DNA of 51,014 nt from Micrococcales bacterium (GCA_024639965.1 JAHEGC010000007.1:1-51014); one strand, 5' to 3'. Numbered from the stretch's first letter, positions 37,562-46,963 are shown. The notes: generated by a model not told the origin, from the sequence alone. Program-made: numbers and translations.

Positions 37562-38719
37562 GTGGCGTATTTCGATCATGCGGCGACATCGCCCATGCCC
37601 GCAGCGGTCATCGACGCGTGGACGAGTGCGGTGCACCTTCGCGGGAACGCCTCCGCCATCCACCGCGACGGCCAGAAGTCTCGACTCCTCTGGGAAGAAG
37701 GGCGCGATCAACTCTCGGCGGCCATCGGGGCAAACCCGTTCGACGTGACGCTGACGGGAAGCGGTACCGAAGCCATCAACCTTGCGATCAAAGGTCTGTT
37801 CTGGGGACGCAACGGCACCCCCGCCGAACGCGAGCCCGGCGCGGCCCTGCCCCGGCCTCGAGTGCTAACGACCGAGGCGGAACACCACGCCGCACTCGAC
37901 ACCGTGCACTGGCTCGCCCAAGCCGAAGGCGCGATTGTCGAATTCGTGCGCGTCGACGAGACGGGAACCGTCGACCTCGCCGACCTCGCCGCCAAACTCG
38001 GGGACGACGTCGCCCTCGTCACGACACTGTGGACCAACAACGAGGTCGGAACCATTCAGCCCGTCGCCGAAATCGTGGCGCTCGCCTCGGCCGCCGGGGT
38101 TCCCGTGCACCTCGACGCGGTCGCAACCCTCGGTTACACAGCAATCGACTTCGCCAACTCGGGGCTCGCCGCCCTGTCCGTCTCGGCACACAAGGTTGGC
38201 GGACCGGTCGGAGTGGGGGCGCTCGCCGTCTCTCGCGATTGGTCCATCATCCCGCTCATCCACGGCGGCTCACAGCAGCGACTTCGCTCGGGATCTCTCG
38301 ACGCGGCAGGGGTGTTCGCCGCCGGACTTGCGGCCCAAATCGCAACCTCGGCGATCGATACGAAGGCCGCGCGCCTTTCCGCTCTCCGAGACCGGCTCGC
38401 GACCGGTATCCTCGCCGCTGTCCCGGGCGCGACCCTTCGGGGGCACGCGACCAACCGCTCGCCGGGCAACGTGCACGTCACGATTCCCGGGCTCAACTCG
38501 GCCTCGGCGCTCTTCCTGCTCGATGAGGCGGGCCATTCGGTGAGCGCCGGATCGGCGTGCACCGCCGGCGTTCACGCGCCGTCGCACGTGTTGCGGGCGA
38601 TGGATGTCGCCGATGACGAGGGCGCGTTGCGCTTCACGCTCGGGCTCGAAAACTCCGAAAGCGACATCGATGCGCTGCTGCGCATCCTGCCCTCGATCGT
38701 CGCTCGCACCACCACCTAG
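37562..38719 (+). CDS. Cysteine desulfurase (NifS/IscS-like)
   Basis: A 385-residue PLP enzyme converting cysteine to alanine plus enzyme-bound persulfide. PLP lysine K211 lies in SVSAHKVGGPVGVGAL; H108 in TTEAEHHAAL stacks on PLP; catalytic C333 lies in SAGSACTAGVHAP. The active-site loop is short, closer to the NifS-like group used for tRNA thiolation than to SufS. The GTG start has GGGAGG upstream. mnmA follows 205 bases later on the same strand, so this is probably its sulfur donor, as for Rv3025c-Rv3024c of M. tuberculosis. Confidence 0.93.
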   Translation: MAYFDHAATSPMPAAVIDAWTSAVHLRGNASAIHRDGQKSRLLWEEGRDQLSAAIGANPFDVTLTGSGTEAINLAIKGLFWGRNGTPAEREPGAALPRPRVLTTEAEHHAALDTVHWLAQAEGAIVEFVRVDETGTVDLADLAAKLGDDVALVTTLWTNNEVGTIQPVAEIVALASAAGVPVHLDAVATLGYTAIDFANSGLAALSVSAHKVGGPVGVGALAVSRDWSIIPLIHGGSQQRLRSGSLDAAGVFAAGLAAQIATSAIDTKAARLSALRDRLATGILAAVPGATLRGHATNRSPGNVHVTIPGLNSASALFLLDEAGHSVSAGSACTAGVHAPSHVLRAMDVADDEGALRFTLGLENSESDIDALLRILPSIVARTTT

Positions 38720-38750
38720 TCCCACCCCCACCTCCACTCCCACTCCCACT
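38720..38750 (+). repeat. C-rich tract flanking repeat element copy 1
   Basis: A run of CCACNCC-type units straight after the cysteine desulfurase stop. The minus strand is G-rich. A similar but longer tract borders copy 2 on the same relative side. Confidence 0.75.
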
Positions 38751-38855
38751 CCTGATTCTGCAGACGTTTCGCCCACATCCACCCGTTTCTGCAGACAATT
38801 GCGGGCTTCTGCCCTCCAGCGGGCGTGTGGATGGCGAAATGTCTGTAGAACGGAT
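38751..38855 (+). repeat. Dispersed three-box palindromic element, copy 1
   Basis: Three boxes centred on CTGCAG (38758-38763), CTGCAG (38789-38794) and CTGTAG (38843-38848). Box 1 with flank (38756-38772) and box 3 with flank (38834-38850) pair over 17 positions with two G-T wobbles. Copy 2 at 43861-43964 (opposite strand) aligns without gaps, 69 of 100 columns identical by hand count, with the same 31- and 54-base spacing. No protein is encoded. It fills most of the gap before mnmA. Confidence 0.8.
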
Positions 38856-38890
38856 GGTGGCGGCCGTCTCAGGGTTGACATGCGTTCCGA

Positions 38891-38918
38891 TTGAGAGGAA
38901 CCATGCGGAACTTAGACT
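38891..38918 (+). promoter_or_regulatory. mnmA promoter, leaderless type
   Basis: TTGAGA (38891-38896), a 16-base spacer, TAGACT (38913-38918), then six bases to the ATG. There is no Shine-Dalgarno sequence. It is the best promoter match in the window. Confidence 0.65.
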
Positions 38919-38924
38919 GGTCAC

Positions 38925-40058
38925 ATGAAGGTTTTGGCGGCGATGAGCGGTGGAGTAGATTCCGCCGTCGCCGCCGCGCGCGCGGTGGAGGCGGGCCACG
39001 ACGTCACGGGAGTTCATCTGGCACTCTCGCGCATGCCCGGGCTGTTCCGATCCGGATCCCGCGGGTGTTGCACTGTCGAGGATTCGCTCGATGCGCGCAA
39101 GGCGGCGGGTCTGCTGGGGATTCCTTTTTATGTCTGGGATTTCAGCGCACAGTTCACCGAGGCGGTCGTCGACGATTTCGTCTCCGAGTACGCCGCCGGC
39201 CGCACCCCGAATCCGTGCATGCGGTGTAACGAGCGCATCAAGTTCGCAGCTCTGCTCGACCGCGCACTGGAGCTCGGCTTCGACGCGGTCGTGACGGGGC
39301 ACTACGCCAACGTGGTCGACGGCCCCGACGGCACCCCCGAGCTACATCGCGCGAGTGCCTGGGCGAAAGACCAGTCGTACGTGCTCGGAGTTCTGACCAC
39401 CGAGCAACTCCGCCACGCACTCTTCCCGCTCGGAGATACGCCGAGCAAGGATCTCGTTCGCGCCGAAGCGGAGCGCCGTGGCCTCGGCGTCGCCAACAAG
39501 CCGGACTCGCACGACATTTGCTTTATCCCTGAAGGCGATACCCGCGACTGGCTAGCCGACCGAATCCCGATGACTGAGGGCGACATCGTCGACACCGACG
39601 GCGCCGTCATCGGACACCACGACGGCGCGCAAGCTTTTACGGTGGGGCAGCGCAAGGGGCTCAACCTCGGCGTTCCGTCGGCCGACGGTCGCCCGCGCTT
39701 CGTTCTTCAGGTCAAACCCGCGACCAACGAAGTCGTTGTCGGCCCGAAAGAAGACCTGGACATCGCCGAGATCGGCGGCGCCCGGTTCTCGTGGGCGGGC
39801 AACGACCCGGTCACCTCGGGATTCGCCGCGGCAACCGACGACGGCTTCGACGAATTCGACTGCGAGGTGCAGATTCGCGCCCATGCCGACCCCGAGCCTG
39901 CCGTCGCGTTCCAACGGGACGGCGAAATCATCGTCCGCCCCAACGAGCCACTCAACGGTGTCGCCACGGGCCAAACCGCGGTTCTTTATGTCGGCACGCG
40001 CGTGATCGGGCAGTTCACCATCGATCGAACGATTTCCGCGACCGCCAATGTTCACTAG
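38925..40058 (+). CDS. mnmA: tRNA-specific 2-thiouridylase MnmA
   Basis: A 377-residue PP-loop enzyme that thiolates U34 of Lys, Glu and Gln tRNAs. The ATP-binding P-loop SGGVDS is at residues 8-13. The catalytic cysteine pair is C98 ([13 protein letters not shown]) and C199 ([14 protein letters not shown]). VVTGHYA and the C-terminal beta-barrel domains are present. The ATG has no Shine-Dalgarno but a promoter ending six bases upstream. Its sulfur probably comes from the cysteine desulfurase encoded just before it. Confidence 0.96.
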   Translation: MKVLAAMSGGVDSAVAAARAVEAGHDVTGVHLALSRMPGLFRSGSRGCCTVEDSLDARKAAGLLGIPFYVWDFSAQFTEAVVDDFVSEYAAGRTPNPCMRCNERIKFAALLDRALELGFDAVVTGHYANVVDGPDGTPELHRASAWAKDQSYVLGVLTTEQLRHALFPLGDTPSKDLVRAEAERRGLGVANKPDSHDICFIPEGDTRDWLADRIPMTEGDIVDTDGAVIGHHDGAQAFTVGQRKGLNLGVPSADGRPRFVLQVKPATNEVVVGPKEDLDIAEIGGARFSWAGNDPVTSGFAAATDDGFDEFDCEVQIRAHADPEPAVAFQRDGEIIVRPNEPLNGVATGQTAVLYVGTRVIGQFTIDRTISATANVH

Positions 40059-40078
40059 CACGATGGCAGACTTGCCCC

Positions 40079-41161
40079 ATGCGTGACGTCATCGTGTTGG
40101 GTAGCACCGGGTCCATCGGAACCCAGGCGCTCGACATCGTGCGCGACAATCCGGATCGCTTTCGGCTCGTGGGTCTCGCCGCGGGCCGCAACCGTGAACT
40201 GGCCGAAGCGCAAGCCGCCGAGTTCGGCGTCGAGAATCTCGTGTTCGGCGCGAACGACGCGACCCGGCTTGTCGAATCCACCCGAGCCGACGTTGTGCTC
40301 AACGGGATCACGGGTGCGGTCGGCCTAGCGCCAACCCTCGCGGCGCTGAAGTCGGGCGCAACGCTGGCCCTTGCGAACAAGGAATCGCTCATCGTCGGGG
40401 GATCGCTCGTCACGTCGGTGGCAAAGCAAGGGCAGATCGTGCCCGTAGATTCTGAACACTCGGCACTTGCCCAAGCGCTCCTCGCGGGCCGCCATCCCGA
40501 GGTTGCCAAGCTCATCGTCACCGCAAGTGGCGGCCCCTTCCGCGGGTTCACCCGTGAACAGCTCGCCACGGTCACACCCGAACAGGCGTCGAAGCACCCC
40601 ACGTGGAACATGGGATCGGTGATCACCACCAACTCATCTACTCTCGTCAACAAGGGGCTCGAGGTTATCGAAGCGCACCTGTTGTTCGATATCCCGTTCG
40701 ATCGCATCGAGGTGACGGTTCACCCCCAGTCGGTCGTGCACTCGTTCGTCGAGTTCGTCGACGGATCGACGATGGCGCAGTGTTCGCCGCCCGACATGCA
40801 CCTTCCCATCGCGTTGGGGCTCGACTGGCCCAACCGCGTGCCGGGTGCGACGGCACCGATCGATTGGTCGCGCGCGCACGAGTGGACCTTCGCCCCGCTC
40901 GACGACGACGTCTTCCCCGCGGTGCGGCTCGCCCGTCAGGTCGGCAAAGCGGGGGCGACATTCCCCGCCGTGTACAACGCGGCAAACGAGGTCGCGGTGG
41001 AGGCGTTCAATTCGGGCCGCATCGGATTTCTCGACATCGTCGACACCGTCACCGCCGTCGTTGAGGCGCACACCGCACCGGCCGACATCGACCTCGACGC
41101 CGTGCTCGCCGCCGATGCGTGGGCGCGCTCCGAGGCTGAGAGTTTCGTGAGCAAACACTGA
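40079..41161 (+). CDS. dxr: 1-deoxy-D-xylulose-5-phosphate reductoisomerase
   Basis: A 360-residue NADPH-dependent enzyme, second step of the MEP isoprenoid pathway. Seen: the nucleotide-binding [12 protein letters not shown] near the N-terminus, [14 protein letters not shown], the metal and substrate region [22 protein letters not shown] and [20 protein letters not shown]. The ATG at 40079 is where homology begins; CAGACT ends six bases upstream. The later pathway enzyme IspG is encoded two genes downstream, with the site-2 protease between, as in M. tuberculosis Rv2870c-Rv2868c. Confidence 0.97.
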   Translation: MRDVIVLGSTGSIGTQALDIVRDNPDRFRLVGLAAGRNRELAEAQAAEFGVENLVFGANDATRLVESTRADVVLNGITGAVGLAPTLAALKSGATLALANKESLIVGGSLVTSVAKQGQIVPVDSEHSALAQALLAGRHPEVAKLIVTASGGPFRGFTREQLATVTPEQASKHPTWNMGSVITTNSSTLVNKGLEVIEAHLLFDIPFDRIEVTVHPQSVVHSFVEFVDGSTMAQCSPPDMHLPIALGLDWPNRVPGATAPIDWSRAHEWTFAPLDDDVFPAVRLARQVGKAGATFPAVYNAANEVAVEAFNSGRIGFLDIVDTVTAVVEAHTAPADIDLDAVLAADAWARSEAESFVSKH

Positions 41162-41202
41162 ATTCGTCCCGTCGCGTGGCCACTCGCGGGTAGCGTAGAA
41201 AC

Positions 41203-42516
41203 GTGGACATCGTCATGTGGATTCTCGGGGTCGTCCTGTTGTTGCTCGGCGTGGCTGTGTCAATCGGGCTTCACGAACTTGGACACTACCTTCCTGCCAA
41301 GCGTTTCGGCGTCTACGTGCAGTCGTTCTTCATCGGATTCGGCCCCACCATCTGGCATCGCCACGGCAAAGAAACCGTATTCGGATTCAAAGCGATCCCA
41401 CTCGGCGGGTTTGTCGCACTCTCAGGGATGTACCCACCCACCGCCAATGCCGACCGCCCCGGCTTCCGCCTGTTCCGCAAACTAGTTCAAGATGCGCGCG
41501 ACGCCTCCGCCGAAACCATCGTCGACGAAAAGCGCGCGTTCTATCGACTTCCCGTGTGGCAGCGCGTCATCATCATGCTCGGTGGGCCGTTCGCGAACCT
41601 GCTCATCGCGGCAGTCCTCTTTCTCATTCTCTTCTCCGGAATCGGCGTGGTCTCCCCGACACTCACCATCGCCTCCGTCAGCGAGTGCGTGATTCCCGTG
41701 ACGATGTCCCGCGACACCTGCCTCGAATCCGACCCCGTCGCGCCAGCCAAGGCGGCCGGGTTCACGCCGGGCGATACCGTGCTCACGGTCGACGGCACGC
41801 CCATGTCCCAGTGGAGCGACGCCACAGACGCGATTCGCACCAAGGCGAAACTGCCGATGACGTTCGTCGTCGAACGCGGCGGTCAACACGTAACACTCAC
41901 GGTCACGCCAGCAGAATCGGTGCGCTACCAATCCGATTCGCTGGGCAACCTCATCACCCTGCCGAACGGTCAGTACGCGACCGAAACGGTCGGCTTCCTC
42001 GGCGTCTCGCCGGTGTTCGAGCGACAGCAACAATCGCCTGCGGTCGCGCTAACCACGCTCGGCAGCAACGTCGCGCAGACTGGCGCCATGATCGTGCAAC
42101 TCCCGCAGCGCATGGTCGACGTGTGGAACGCGGCATTCGGCACCGCTCCCCGCGCGATAGATGGCCCACTCTCTGTCGTTGGCGTCGGCCGGCTCGCGGG
42201 GGACATCACCGCGTCCAACACTCTCGACATCGGCGACCGCCTCCAAACCCTCCTCGGAATCCTCGCGAGTCTCAATGTCGCCCTTTTCGTGTTCAACCTC
42301 CTCCCGCTCCTTCCGCTCGATGGCGGCCACGTGGTTGTCGCGCTGTGGGAGGCAATTCGTAACGGCATCGCCCGTCTGCGGGGCAAAAAGTCGCCCGGTC
42401 CCGTCGATTCGGCCCGACTCGTTCCCATCACCGTCGTGATGACCGTGATTCTCATGGCTATGAGTGCACTCCTCATCTACGCCGACATCGTCAAGCCCAT
42501 CACGCTTCCCCTCTAA
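41203..42516 (+). CDS. Site-2 intramembrane metalloprotease (RseP/Rip1-like)
   Basis: A 437-residue membrane protease. Zinc motif HELGH is at residues 24-28 (H24, E25, H28) in the first helix, one PDZ domain lies at about residues 160-250, and the third zinc-ligand region [12 protein letters not shown] is near the C-terminus. Such enzymes cut membrane-spanning anti-sigma factors; Rip1 of mycobacteria (Rv2869c) has the same position between dxr and ispG. Targets are not in the window. The GTG start has TAGCGT ending six bases upstream and no Shine-Dalgarno. Confidence 0.94.
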   Translation: MDIVMWILGVVLLLLGVAVSIGLHELGHYLPAKRFGVYVQSFFIGFGPTIWHRHGKETVFGFKAIPLGGFVALSGMYPPTANADRPGFRLFRKLVQDARDASAETIVDEKRAFYRLPVWQRVIIMLGGPFANLLIAAVLFLILFSGIGVVSPTLTIASVSECVIPVTMSRDTCLESDPVAPAKAAGFTPGDTVLTVDGTPMSQWSDATDAIRTKAKLPMTFVVERGGQHVTLTVTPAESVRYQSDSLGNLITLPNGQYATETVGFLGVSPVFERQQQSPAVALTTLGSNVAQTGAMIVQLPQRMVDVWNAAFGTAPRAIDGPLSVVGVGRLAGDITASNTLDIGDRLQTLLGILASLNVALFVFNLLPLLPLDGGHVVVALWEAIRNGIARLRGKKSPGPVDSARLVPITVVMTVILMAMSALLIYADIVKPITLPL

Positions 42517-42545
42517 CCCCGCCCAGAGCGGAGTACGCTACGAGG

Positions 42546-43694
42546 GTGGCTGTAAACATTGGACTCCCTCGCGTCGTTGAGACGCTCGCTCCGCGCCGGA
42601 AGTCGCGCCAGATCAAGGTGGGCAAGGTCCTCGTCGGAGGTGACGCTCAAGTCTCGGTTCAATCTATGACGACGACGAAGACTACGGACATCAACGGCAC
42701 GCTCCAGCAGATTGCCGAACTCACCGCCTCGGGCTGTGACATTGTTCGCGTCGCCGTCCCCACCCAGGACGACGCAGACGTGCTGCACATCATCGCGAAG
42801 AAGAGCCAGATCCCCGTCATCGCCGACATTCACTTCCAACCCAAATATGTTTTCCAGGCGATAGACGCCGGCTGCGCCGCGGTGCGCGTCAACCCCGGAA
42901 ACATCAAGGCGTTCGACGACAAGGTCGGCGAGATTGCCAAAGCGGCGAAGGATGCGGGCGTGAGCTTGCGCATCGGCGTTAACGCTGGTTCGCTCGACCC
43001 CCGCCTGCTTCAGAAGTACGGCCGGCCCACCCCCGAGGCGCTCGTCGAAAGTGCCGTGTGGGAGGCCAGCCTTTTCGAGGAACACGACTTCCACGACTTC
43101 AAGATCTCGGTCAAGCACAACGACCCCGTCGTCATGGTCAAGGCATACCGCCAACTCGCCGAGCGCGGTGACTGGCCGCTCCACCTCGGCGTCACCGAGG
43201 CCGGCCCCGCCTTCCAGGGCACCATCAAGTCGTCCACCGCGTTTGGAATCTTGCTGGGCGAGGGCATCGGCGACACGATTCGTGTTTCGCTTTCCGCACC
43301 TCCCGCCGAAGAGGTCAAGGTCGGGCTCAAGATCCTTGAGTCACTCAACCTCCGCGAGCGCAAACTCGAAATCGTCTCGTGCCCTTCGTGCGGTCGCGCC
43401 CAGGTCGACGTCTACACGCTCGCCGAAGACGTCACCAAGGGTCTCGAGGGCATGACCGTTCCGCTTCGCGTCGCCGTCATGGGCTGTGTCGTCAACGGAC
43501 CCGGTGAAGCCCGCGAAGCCGACCTCGGTGTTGCGTCGGGCAACGGAAAGGGCCAGATCTTCGTCAAGGGCGAGGTCATCAAGACCGTCCCCGAATCCGA
43601 GATTGTCGCCACCCTCATCGAGGAGGCCAACCGCCTCGCGGCGGAGATGCCCGCGGGCGAGGTCGGCTCACCCGTCGTCACCACTGCTCAATGA
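42546..43694 (+). CDS. ispG: 4-hydroxy-3-methylbut-2-enyl diphosphate synthase
   Basis: A 382-residue Fe-S enzyme, the penultimate MEP-pathway step. The 4Fe-4S ligands are C279, C282 ([12 protein letters not shown]) and C314 ([11 protein letters not shown]), with E321 as the fourth ligand expected in the family. The N-terminal TIM-barrel motif [19 protein letters not shown] is typical. Length suits the short bacterial form without the plant-type insert. The GTG start has TACGCT ending six bases upstream. Confidence 0.96.
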   Translation: MAVNIGLPRVVETLAPRRKSRQIKVGKVLVGGDAQVSVQSMTTTKTTDINGTLQQIAELTASGCDIVRVAVPTQDDADVLHIIAKKSQIPVIADIHFQPKYVFQAIDAGCAAVRVNPGNIKAFDDKVGEIAKAAKDAGVSLRIGVNAGSLDPRLLQKYGRPTPEALVESAVWEASLFEEHDFHDFKISVKHNDPVVMVKAYRQLAERGDWPLHLGVTEAGPAFQGTIKSSTAFGILLGEGIGDTIRVSLSAPPAEEVKVGLKILESLNLRERKLEIVSCPSCGRAQVDVYTLAEDVTKGLEGMTVPLRVAVMGCVVNGPGEAREADLGVASGNGKGQIFVKGEVIKTVPESEIVATLIEEANRLAAEMPAGEVGSPVVTTAQ

Positions 43695-43860
43695 TCTGAG
43701 TCCGTAAGCCACGTTCGCGAATTTCAGCCTCACTGGTGTCGGCATTGCCTCGGCAATGGTGACCTGGTGGATTTGGTCTTTCGGTGGCGTGGCCAGCGCT
43801 TGAGTCGCACTCGCAACGGATCAGGCCATGTAAAAACCTCAAACCCCCCTGCACTAACTT
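43695..43860. other. Non-coding stretch after ispG
   Basis: Part of the largest gap in the window (43695-44058, 364 bases). No protein-like frame, tRNA or T-rich terminator is seen. A small hairpin (CATTGC 43743-43748, CTCG loop, GCAATG 43753-43758) is the only structure noted before the repeat element. Confidence 0.6.
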
Positions 43861-43964
43861 CTGTTTCTGCAGACAATTCGGCCGTTCGGTGCCTGTTTGA
43901 GGGCAGGACGGGCAGATTGTCTGCAGAAACAGGTGGAAGCGCTCTAATTGTCTGCAGAAACAGG
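43861..43964 (-). repeat. Dispersed three-box palindromic element, copy 2
   Basis: Three CTGCAG boxes at 43952-43957, 43921-43926 and 43867-43872, read on the minus strand. Arms 43861-43878 and 43946-43963 are a perfect 18-bp inverted repeat. The middle box (43916-43932) can instead pair with 43861-43877 over 17 bases, so two alternative hairpins compete. Spacing and about 69 percent of bases match copy 1 at 38751-38855. Confidence 0.85.
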
Positions 43965-44040
43965 TGGAGAGGGCTGGAGGGGGTGGAGGGGTGGAGAGGG
44001 GTGGAGAGGGGTGGAGGGGTGGAGAGGGGTGGAGAGGGCG
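43965..44040 (+). repeat. G-rich GGTGGAGAGG/GGTGGAGG tandem tract
   Basis: About eight imperfect 8-10 base units with many runs of three to five G. It borders copy 2 of the dispersed element and stops just before the proS -10-like TAGGCT. G-quadruplex formation is possible. On the minus strand it has the same C-rich character and relative position as the tract beside copy 1. Confidence 0.8.
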
Positions 44041-44058
44041 AACGGTAGGCTGACAGGC

Positions 44059-45834
44059 GTGGTGACCCGACTTTCCCAGCTGTTCGTGCGCACCCTTCGC
44101 GAGGATCCGTCCGACGCCGAAGTGGTCTCGCACCGCCTTCTCGTTCGCGCCGGCTACATCCGCCGTCAGGCACCGGGAATCTTCGCGTGGCTTCCGCTCG
44201 GGCTCAAGGTTCGCCGCAAGGTGGAGAACGTCATCCACGAGGAGATGGAGCGCGCGGGCGCCCAGCAGGTTCACTTTCCGGCCCTCCTTCCGCGCGAGCC
44301 CTACGAGGCGACCGGCCGGTGGACCGAGTACGGCGATGGCATCTTCCGCCTCAAGGACCGCAAGGACGCCGATTACCTGCTCGCCCCGACGCACGAAGAG
44401 GTGTTCACTCTCACGGTGAAGGACCTGTACAACTCGTACAAGGATCTGCCCCTCACGATTTATCAAATCCAGGACAAATACCGCGATGAGGCACGCCCCC
44501 GCGCGGGCCTGCTGCGTGGCCGCGAGTTCTCGATGAAGGACGCTTACTCGTTCGATGCGACGGATGAGGGTCTCGCCGTCAGTTATCAGGCTCAACGCGA
44601 CGCGTATGAGCGAATCTTCACGCGTCTCGGGCTCGACTACGTAATCGTCTCAGCCGACGCCGGTGCGATGGGCGGCAGCAAGTCGGAGGAATTCCTCCAC
44701 CCGACCCCGATTGGGGAGGACACATTCGTGCAGAGCGCGAGCGGATATGCGGCGAACGTCGAGGCGTATCGCACGCCCACCCCCGACGCCCTGCCGATCG
44801 ACGGTCAGCCCGCCGCGGTGGTGTTCGACTCGCCCAACACCCCCACCATCGACACGCTGGTGGCGCTCGCGAACGCGAACCACCCGCGAGGCGACCGCCC
44901 GTGGGCTGCCGCGGACACACTCAAGAACGTCGTTCTCGCTCTGACCCACCCGGATGGATCGCGCGAAATCGTCGCGGTCGGTGTTCCCGGGGACCGTGAG
45001 GTCGACATGAAGCGTGCCGAGGCGGCGTTCTCGCCCGCCGGAGTTGAAGCCGCCACCGAGGCCGATTTCGCCAAGAACAAGGCGCTCGTCAAGGGGTACA
45101 TCGGCCCGTGGTCGCCCAAGGGCGCCGTGCTCGGCGCGAAGGGCACCGCCAAGGTTCGGTTCCTCGTGGACCCCCGCGTCGTCGACGGTACCGCCTGGGT
45201 CACCGGCGCGAACGAGAACGAAAAGCACGTGTTCAACCTCGTTGCCGGCCGCGATTTCATCGCCGACGGCATCGCCGACATCGCGGAGGTGCGCGATGGC
45301 GACCCCGCTCCCGACGGCTCTGGCCCCATCCATTCCGCGCGCGGCATGGAGATCGGTCACGTCTTCCAACTCGGGCGTAAGTACGCCGAAGCGCTCGGCC
45401 TTCAGGTGCTCGACGAGAACGGCAAGCTTGTGACTGTGACGATGGGTTCCTACGGAATCGGTGTCACCCGTATTCTCGCGGTCATCGCCGAGACGAACAA
45501 CGACGATCGCGGCCTTATCTGGCCGCTCGAGGTTGCCCCTTTCCAGGTGCACGTTGTCGCGACGGGTAAAGACGATGCCGCGCTCACGCTCGCCGAGGGT
45601 CTGGCCGCCGAGTTCGAGATCGCACACTTCGAGGTCGTTCTCGACGATCGCCCCAAGGTTTCGCCCGGTGTGAAGTTCGGTGACGCTGAGCTCATAGGTG
45701 TGCCCCTCATCGTCATCGCGGGTCGCGGTGCGGCCGAGGGCGTCGTTGAGGTGTGGGATCGCCGCACCGGGGAGCGCAACGAGATTCCCGCCACCGAGGC
45801 ACTCACCTGGCTTCGCGGCGCAACTGGTCGCTGA
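44059..45834 (+). CDS. proS: Prolyl-tRNA synthetase (bacterial type)
   Basis: A 591-residue class II synthetase. Class II motifs: [40 protein letters not shown] (motif 2) and [16 protein letters not shown] (motif 3). A YbaK-like editing insertion lies in the middle (about residues 230-400) and an anticodon-binding domain at the C-terminus. Start: paired GTG codons at 44059 and 44062; the first has TAGGCT ending seven bases upstream. The open frame to 43948 translates only the G-rich tract and is rejected. Confidence 0.95.
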   Translation: MVTRLSQLFVRTLREDPSDAEVVSHRLLVRAGYIRRQAPGIFAWLPLGLKVRRKVENVIHEEMERAGAQQVHFPALLPREPYEATGRWTEYGDGIFRLKDRKDADYLLAPTHEEVFTLTVKDLYNSYKDLPLTIYQIQDKYRDEARPRAGLLRGREFSMKDAYSFDATDEGLAVSYQAQRDAYERIFTRLGLDYVIVSADAGAMGGSKSEEFLHPTPIGEDTFVQSASGYAANVEAYRTPTPDALPIDGQPAAVVFDSPNTPTIDTLVALANANHPRGDRPWAAADTLKNVVLALTHPDGSREIVAVGVPGDREVDMKRAEAAFSPAGVEAATEADFAKNKALVKGYIGPWSPKGAVLGAKGTAKVRFLVDPRVVDGTAWVTGANENEKHVFNLVAGRDFIADGIADIAEVRDGDPAPDGSGPIHSARGMEIGHVFQLGRKYAEALGLQVLDENGKLVTVTMGSYGIGVTRILAVIAETNNDDRGLIWPLEVAPFQVHVVATGKDDAALTLAEGLAAEFEIAHFEVVLDDRPKVSPGVKFGDAELIGVPLIVIAGRGAAEGVVEVWDRRTGERNEIPATEALTWLRGATGR

Positions 45835-45905
45835 CCGCTCGTTTCCGATAGTCTGAGTCGACGCGCGTGCTCTCCCGACGCGCAACGAACTGAATAGGGG
45901 CGACC

Positions 45906-46940
45906 ATGCACATCGATATCAAGCAGCTTCGTGATGTGGAGGCCGAGCGCGAGATTCCCTTTGAGGAACTCGTCGACATCGTGGAAAGCGCCATCGAGCG
46001 CGCCTACATCAAGCACATCACCCCCATCCTCGACGACCCCGATGCGCGTCCCGCCGCGGTCAAGACCGAGGATGAGAAGGGCCGCAAGCGCGTGCGCGTC
46101 TCGCTCGATCGCAAGTCGGGCGACATCGCGATCCACCTGCCCGAGTACGACGACGATGACAAAATGGTCAACGAAGAACTCGCGGACCTCACCGATTTCG
46201 GTTACATCGCCGTCGCAGAGGCGAAGCGCGTGCTGTTCCAACGCATCCGCGCCATCGACGACGAGAAGATCCTCGGCGAGTTCTCGCACAAGAAGGGCGA
46301 CCTCATTTCGGGTGTCGTGCAGCAGTCGTCGAACGCGAAGATGATCCACGTGCTCATCGGCAAGAACCTTGAAGCGGTCATGCCGATCGCCGAGCAGGTG
46401 GCCGGCGAGGAGTACACCCACGGCAAGCGCATCCGCGTCGTGATCACTGACGTGAAGAAGGGCATGAAGGGCCCGTCGATCACGGTGAGCCGCCACCACC
46501 CCGACCTCGTCAAGCGACTCTTCGAGCTCGAAGTGCCCGAGATTGGGCAGGGGCTCGTCAAGATCGCCGCGATTTCACGCCACCAGGGCCACCGCACCAA
46601 GATCGCGGTGTTCTCCACCGAACCCGGCTTCAACGCGAAGGGCGCGTTCATCGGCGAACTCGGTTCGCGCGTGCGCAACGTGTCGAAGGAACTCGGAGAC
46701 GAGAAGATCGACATCGTCGACTATTCGCCCGATATCGCCCAGTTCGTCGCGCACGCCCTCAGCCCCGCGAAGGTGACGAAGGCCGTGCTCGTCGATGCGG
46801 CGACCAACGCGGTTCGCGCGTTCGTTCCCGAATACCAGCTCTCACTCGCGATCGGCAAGGACGGGCAGAACGCGCGCCTCGCCGCGATGCTCACCCGAGC
46901 CAAGATCGACGTCAAGAGCGACGACCTCATCGAGGACTGA
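45906..46940 (+). CDS. nusA: Transcription factor NusA
   Basis: A 344-residue elongation and termination factor. The N-terminal RNA-polymerase-binding domain (1-125), an S1 domain (FSHKKGDLISGVVQQ onward), then KH1 and KH2 (SLAIGKDGQNARLAAMLT) are seen; the C-terminal acidic repeats of E. coli NusA are absent, as usual for Gram-positives. The ATG has AGGGG upstream. A TAGTCT hexamer at 45849-45854 may be the promoter of nusA-ylxR-infB-rbfA. The leader contains a 6-bp GCGCGT/ACGCGC hairpin. Confidence 0.96.
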   Translation: MHIDIKQLRDVEAEREIPFEELVDIVESAIERAYIKHITPILDDPDARPAAVKTEDEKGRKRVRVSLDRKSGDIAIHLPEYDDDDKMVNEELADLTDFGYIAVAEAKRVLFQRIRAIDDEKILGEFSHKKGDLISGVVQQSSNAKMIHVLIGKNLEAVMPIAEQVAGEEYTHGKRIRVVITDVKKGMKGPSITVSRHHPDLVKRLFELEVPEIGQGLVKIAAISRHQGHRTKIAVFSTEPGFNAKGAFIGELGSRVRNVSKELGDEKIDIVDYSPDIAQFVAHALSPAKVTKAVLVDAATNAVRAFVPEYQLSLAIGKDGQNARLAAMLTRAKIDVKSDDLIED

Positions 46941-46963
46941 ACGGTCGGAGCGACTGGGTTACA

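Noticed and set aside
35447-37711. glgX starting at 37711
   Set aside because: The first 61 residues would be antisense to the cysteine desulfurase gene and lack GlgX homology.
38751-38855. XerCD dif site or recombinase attachment site
   Set aside because: dif sites are 28 bp with 11-bp arms; here three boxes span 100 bases, in two copies unrelated to xerC.
38875-38880. TTGACA as the -35 of mnmA
   Set aside because: It is a perfect hexamer but 32 bases from TAGACT, and no -10 lies 16-18 bases downstream. TTGAGA at 38891 fits better.
43965-44040. CRISPR-like array
   Set aside because: Units of 8-10 bases abut with no spacers, and no cas genes are present.
43948-44058. In-frame upstream extension of proS (37 codons)
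   Set aside because: It translates the repeat element and G-rich tract into Gly/Trp/Arg/Glu repeats without homology to prolyl-tRNA synthetases; the class II domain begins at 44059.
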